Assembly: GCA_900546795.1 (NCBI GenBank) | Contig: UREG01000005.1 | Span: 1 to 39,924 of the forward strand | Direction: 5' to 3' | DNA: 39,924 nucleotides | Origin: an uncultured Veillonellaceae bacterium | GTDB taxonomy: Bacteria; Bacillota; Negativicutes; Veillonellales; Megasphaeraceae | Shown: positions 38,637 to 39,924 of the stretch, in pieces | How the letters are laid out: each line of letters opens with the position of its first letter | Position numbering within the stretch: the first letter of the stretch is position 1 | Translations under genes and position numbers: made by a program | Notes under the pieces: generated by a model | The model's database searches: none | Seen by the model: the letters and a program-made list of their open reading frames with translations, nothing else | Told to the model about the DNA's origin: nothing

Positions 38637-38807
38637 TTTCTCTCCCTCTATAAGCTCTATGCCATACATTAGCGTATCGGTCCTACTTTTACCGAGCTTC
38701 TCTGCACAGGCATTAATTCTTTGCAACTCGACCTCGGTCAACCGAACGTTTAAGCTTTTATCTCTTGGCATTTCTGCTTTAGGCGGTCTTCCCATTTTGG
38801 GCTTCAT
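38634..38807 (-). CDS. Ribbon-helix-helix (Arc/CopG-like) regulator
   Basis: A 57-residue gene, short enough to be missed. MKPKMGRPPKAEMPRDKSLN followed by VRLTEVELQRINACAEKLGK and SRTDTLMYGIELIEG has the RHH layout: basic AT-hook-like GRPPK start, beta strand SLNVRL, helix A, then helix B after KLGKSRTD. ATG 38807 is preceded by GAGGTGATTAT. The promoter region upstream contains repeated GCAAAAGTG, likely self-operator. Just upstream of rha on the same strand. Confidence 0.8.
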   Translation of the reverse strand: MKPKMGRPPKAEMPRDKSLNVRLTEVELQRINACAEKLGKSRTDTLMYGIELIEGEK

Positions 38808-38813
38808 ATAATC

Positions 38814-38872
38814 ACCTCACTTTTGCCCTTGCATATATATTACACTTTTGCATTCGCATAAGTCAAGAGGCA
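38814..38872 (-). promoter_or_regulatory. RHH-gene promoter with repeated operator-like words
   Basis: Minus strand TTGACT, 18 bases, TAATAT precedes the RHH gene. The words GCAAAAGTG occur twice, once before the -10 (ATGCAAAAGTG) and once just before the ribosome binding site (GGCAAAAGTG), about 24 bases apart. Such repeats suit a dimeric RHH repressor. Confidence 0.5.
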
Positions 38873-38875
38873 AAA

Positions 38876-38901
38876 TAAAAACGCCTACATCTCTGTAAGC
38901 G
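38876..38901 (-). terminator. Terminator after the truncated Rha
   Basis: Minus strand ACGCtTACA-gaga-TGTAgGCGT followed by TTTTATTTT. It ends transcription from the truncated rha fragment. Confidence 0.65.
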
Positions 38902-38903
38902 TG

Positions 38904-39108
38904 TTAAACACATTCCAGAGCCATCTTGCCAGTGAAGCCCATAGCGAGCAACGAAAAGCCATCTCGGTTCATAAGGTACTCTGGGTATATTTGCCCGTTT
39001 TGTTCATTTTTATATGACGTAGAAAAGAGCATTTTAGTGGTGTGCTCAAAATTGAGCATACCCTCTAACAGCTCTTTTATTGCTCTTACTACACTCCAAA
39101 TGAAAAAC
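38904..39108 (-). pseudogene. Truncated second Rha (remnant)
   Basis: Minus-strand frame ending at TAA 38904-38906. It reads VVRAIKELLEGMLNF in front, then QIYPEYLMNRDGFSLLAMGF then TGKMALECV. The last part matches the Rha gene nearby (PEYLMNRDGFSLLAMGFTGK) almost residue for residue. The N-terminal 25-30 residues and everything after the core are missing, and no start is present, so it is a decayed or recombined copy. The same block in an intact gene 600 bases away offers homology for rearrangement. Confidence 0.75.
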
Positions 39109-39130
39109 CCAGCCTGCTAATAGCTGGGCT
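39096..39130 (-). terminator. Terminator after the XRE fragment
   Basis: Minus strand CCCAGC...GCTGGG (forward ACCCAGCCTGCTAATAGCTG then GGCT) followed by TTTTTC. Ends the gene to its right. Confidence 0.6.
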
Positions 39131-39137
39131 CCTATCC

Positions 39138-39320
39138 TTATTTAGATGTTTCAAGCGGTACAATAGCCAGCGTTTTACCGAGCGGAGCTAATACCTTTAG
39201 TATAGTATCCAGTTGCGGACTGGTGATTCCCTTCTCCATTCTGGCTATAATACGTTCTATTTTTTTGTGCCGTTTTTGGTGCCGAACAATTTTACGAAGT
39301 CCAGCAAACCGCATAAACAC
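39138..39320 (-). pseudogene. Degraded XRE antitoxin-like fragment
   Basis: A 60-residue frame whose C-terminal half, IIARMEKGITSPQLDTILKV then LAPLGKTLAIVPLE, is the usual end of HigA-type XRE antitoxins. The N-terminal half (RHQKRHKKIER) does not match; a different frame just upstream reads DFVKLFGTKNGTKK, which does fit an XRE start, so a frameshift has probably broken it. No toxin gene is beside it. An intact tiny regulator is less likely. Confidence 0.6.
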
Positions 39321-39589
39321 TAGCTTTTCAAAAGCACGTGCTTACTTCTCGGGAATAAATCGTTTACTGCGGCATGACGAAAAAATATGAACCACGGAAC
39401 GCTTTTCCTCTGCCTCTTTTTCCCTATTCCTTATCCTACGGCGATCCGGCCCGTAAGTACCGTCATTTTCTAAAAAATGGTATGCTTTCTTCTCGTCCGC
39501 TTGCTCGGCATGGGGCTGGCTTCACCTTGCCGGCTGCTCTTATGAGGGCAGCGTCAGCGCTGTCTCTTTCCTAGTTGCATAGACATACA
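39321..39589. other. Gap with no supported gene; probable prophage/host transition
   Basis: No gene can be supported between the XRE remnant and the hydrogenase terminator. A 66-codon plus-strand frame (39374-39574) lacks a ribosome binding site and shows no protein-like conservation. The true attachment site is probably in this stretch or nearby, but the matching left end is not in the window. Confidence 0.4.
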
Positions 39590-39617
39590 AAAAAGCTCCC
39601 TCTTGGAGGGAGCTTCT
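39590..39617. terminator. Terminator of the hydrogenase gene
   Basis: AAGCTCCCTC / GAGGGAGCTT stem with a 3-4 base loop; on the minus strand a TTTTTTG run follows, eleven bases past the hydrogenase stop. Confidence 0.85.
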
Positions 39618-39628
39618 TCATATTAGCC

Positions 39629-39924
39629 TTAGCCTTTGTATTTCGGGCTGGTCGGGCATGTTTCCGGTTTGATATCTTTTTGTTCGCCCAGAATGCCGCT
39701 GCGGTCGGTGAAATGCGTGTGCAGCATTTCTTCTGCTTTTTCGCTCAAAGGAGCGCCATAGAATTCTTTGTACAGCGTCTGGATTTCCGGGTTTTCATAG
39801 CTCGATTTGATCGCAGCGTCTACGTCATGCTGATACAGCGATGCGATACGAGCCTGTTTTGCCTTATCTGCCATCGGCAGTTTAGTTCTCGGCTGTCCGC
39901 CGCCGCCGATACAGCCGCCGCGGC
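39629..39924 (-). CDS. [FeFe] hydrogenase, C-terminal part (host gene, 5' beyond window)
   Basis: The open frame enters from the right edge. It reads RGGCIGGGGQPRTKLPMADK at the border, including the H-cluster cysteine motif (family C-x-x-G-G-G-x-Q-P). The small-subunit-like end follows: KQARIASLYQHDVDAAIKSS, YENPEIQTLYKEFYGAPLSE and ending CPTSPKYKG. The protein catalyses hydrogen evolution with ferredoxin in fermenting anaerobes. Frame was extended past an internal ATG (39874) because the H-cluster residues lie upstream. It places the prophage next to a host metabolic gene. Confidence 0.93.
   Translation of the reverse strand, partial: RGGCIGGGGQPRTKLPMADKAKQARIASLYQHDVDAAIKSSYENPEIQTLYKEFYGAPLSEKAEEMLHTHFTDRSGILGEQKDIKPETCPTSPKYKG

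Noticed and set aside
39374..39574. Plus-strand 66-codon frame
   Set aside because: No ribosome binding site, no recognisable protein pattern, lies in a probable junction region.

Overview
The window is the larger part of a temperate tailed-phage genome (a prophage) followed by a host junction. The last 300 bases hold the C-terminal end of an [FeFe] hydrogenase of the clostridial/Megasphaera type, including a CIGGGGQPR motif. Together with the gene style, this suggests a strictly anaerobic Firmicute, most likely a Negativicute such as Megasphaera. The genus is an inference from one partial host gene and remembered similarity.

Layout, left to right. Positions 1-1887 hold a tail-fibre gene (minus strand) and, facing it on the plus strand, a tandem array of at least three silent alternative C-terminal ends. 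Each full silent end begins with the same short site that lies inside the fibre gene, which is the architecture of an invertible tail-fibre (shufflon-like) locus; no invertase lies in the window. Positions 1887-12554 are a P2/Mu-type contractile tail and baseplate module read right to left: gpI, J, W/gp25, PAAR, V, U, D, X, tape measure, E/E', tube, sheath and tail-completion proteins. A self-contained reverse-strand moron gene sits between gpE/E' and the tape measure. Positions 12551-20103 are a lambda-type head and packaging module: FII-like joiner, gpE-type capsid, decoration protein, ClpP-type protease, portal, DUF6148, TerL and TerS. The phage is therefore a lambda-head/P2-tail myovirus mosaic.

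Positions 20346-33223 are the early/replication region: ArpU/RinA-like late activator, SNF2 helicase, VRR-NUC nuclease, prim-pol/VapE protein, PcfJ-like protein, family A DNA polymerase, DUF2815, DUF2800 and several small proteins, two of them under 60 codons and easily missed. Positions 33230-34949 are the immunity switch: Bro antirepressor, Cro-like and CI-like XRE regulators in divergence around clear promoters and operators, and a short ImmA-type protease. Positions 34963-37641 hold a second copy of a 241-bp iteron-rich sequence, an AbiF/Abi_2 HEPN protein preceded by a strongly promoted, terminator-ended small RNA, another small RNA on the opposite strand, and the tyrosine integrase. Positions 37677-39320 hold Rha, a ribbon-helix-helix regulator, a truncated second Rha and a degraded XRE antitoxin-like fragment.

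The most interesting items are the tail-fibre cassette array, the AbiF protein with its upstream RNA whose terminator hairpin contains the AbiF ribosome binding site, and the nearly identical 241-bp direct repeats bracketing the replication and immunity modules. Others are the programmed -1 frameshift in gpE, the moron whose terminator lies across the late operon, and several unannotated small RNAs. No holin/endolysin genes, tRNA, rRNA, CRISPR array or insertion sequence was seen; lysis genes and the left attachment site must lie to the left of the window if the prophage is complete.
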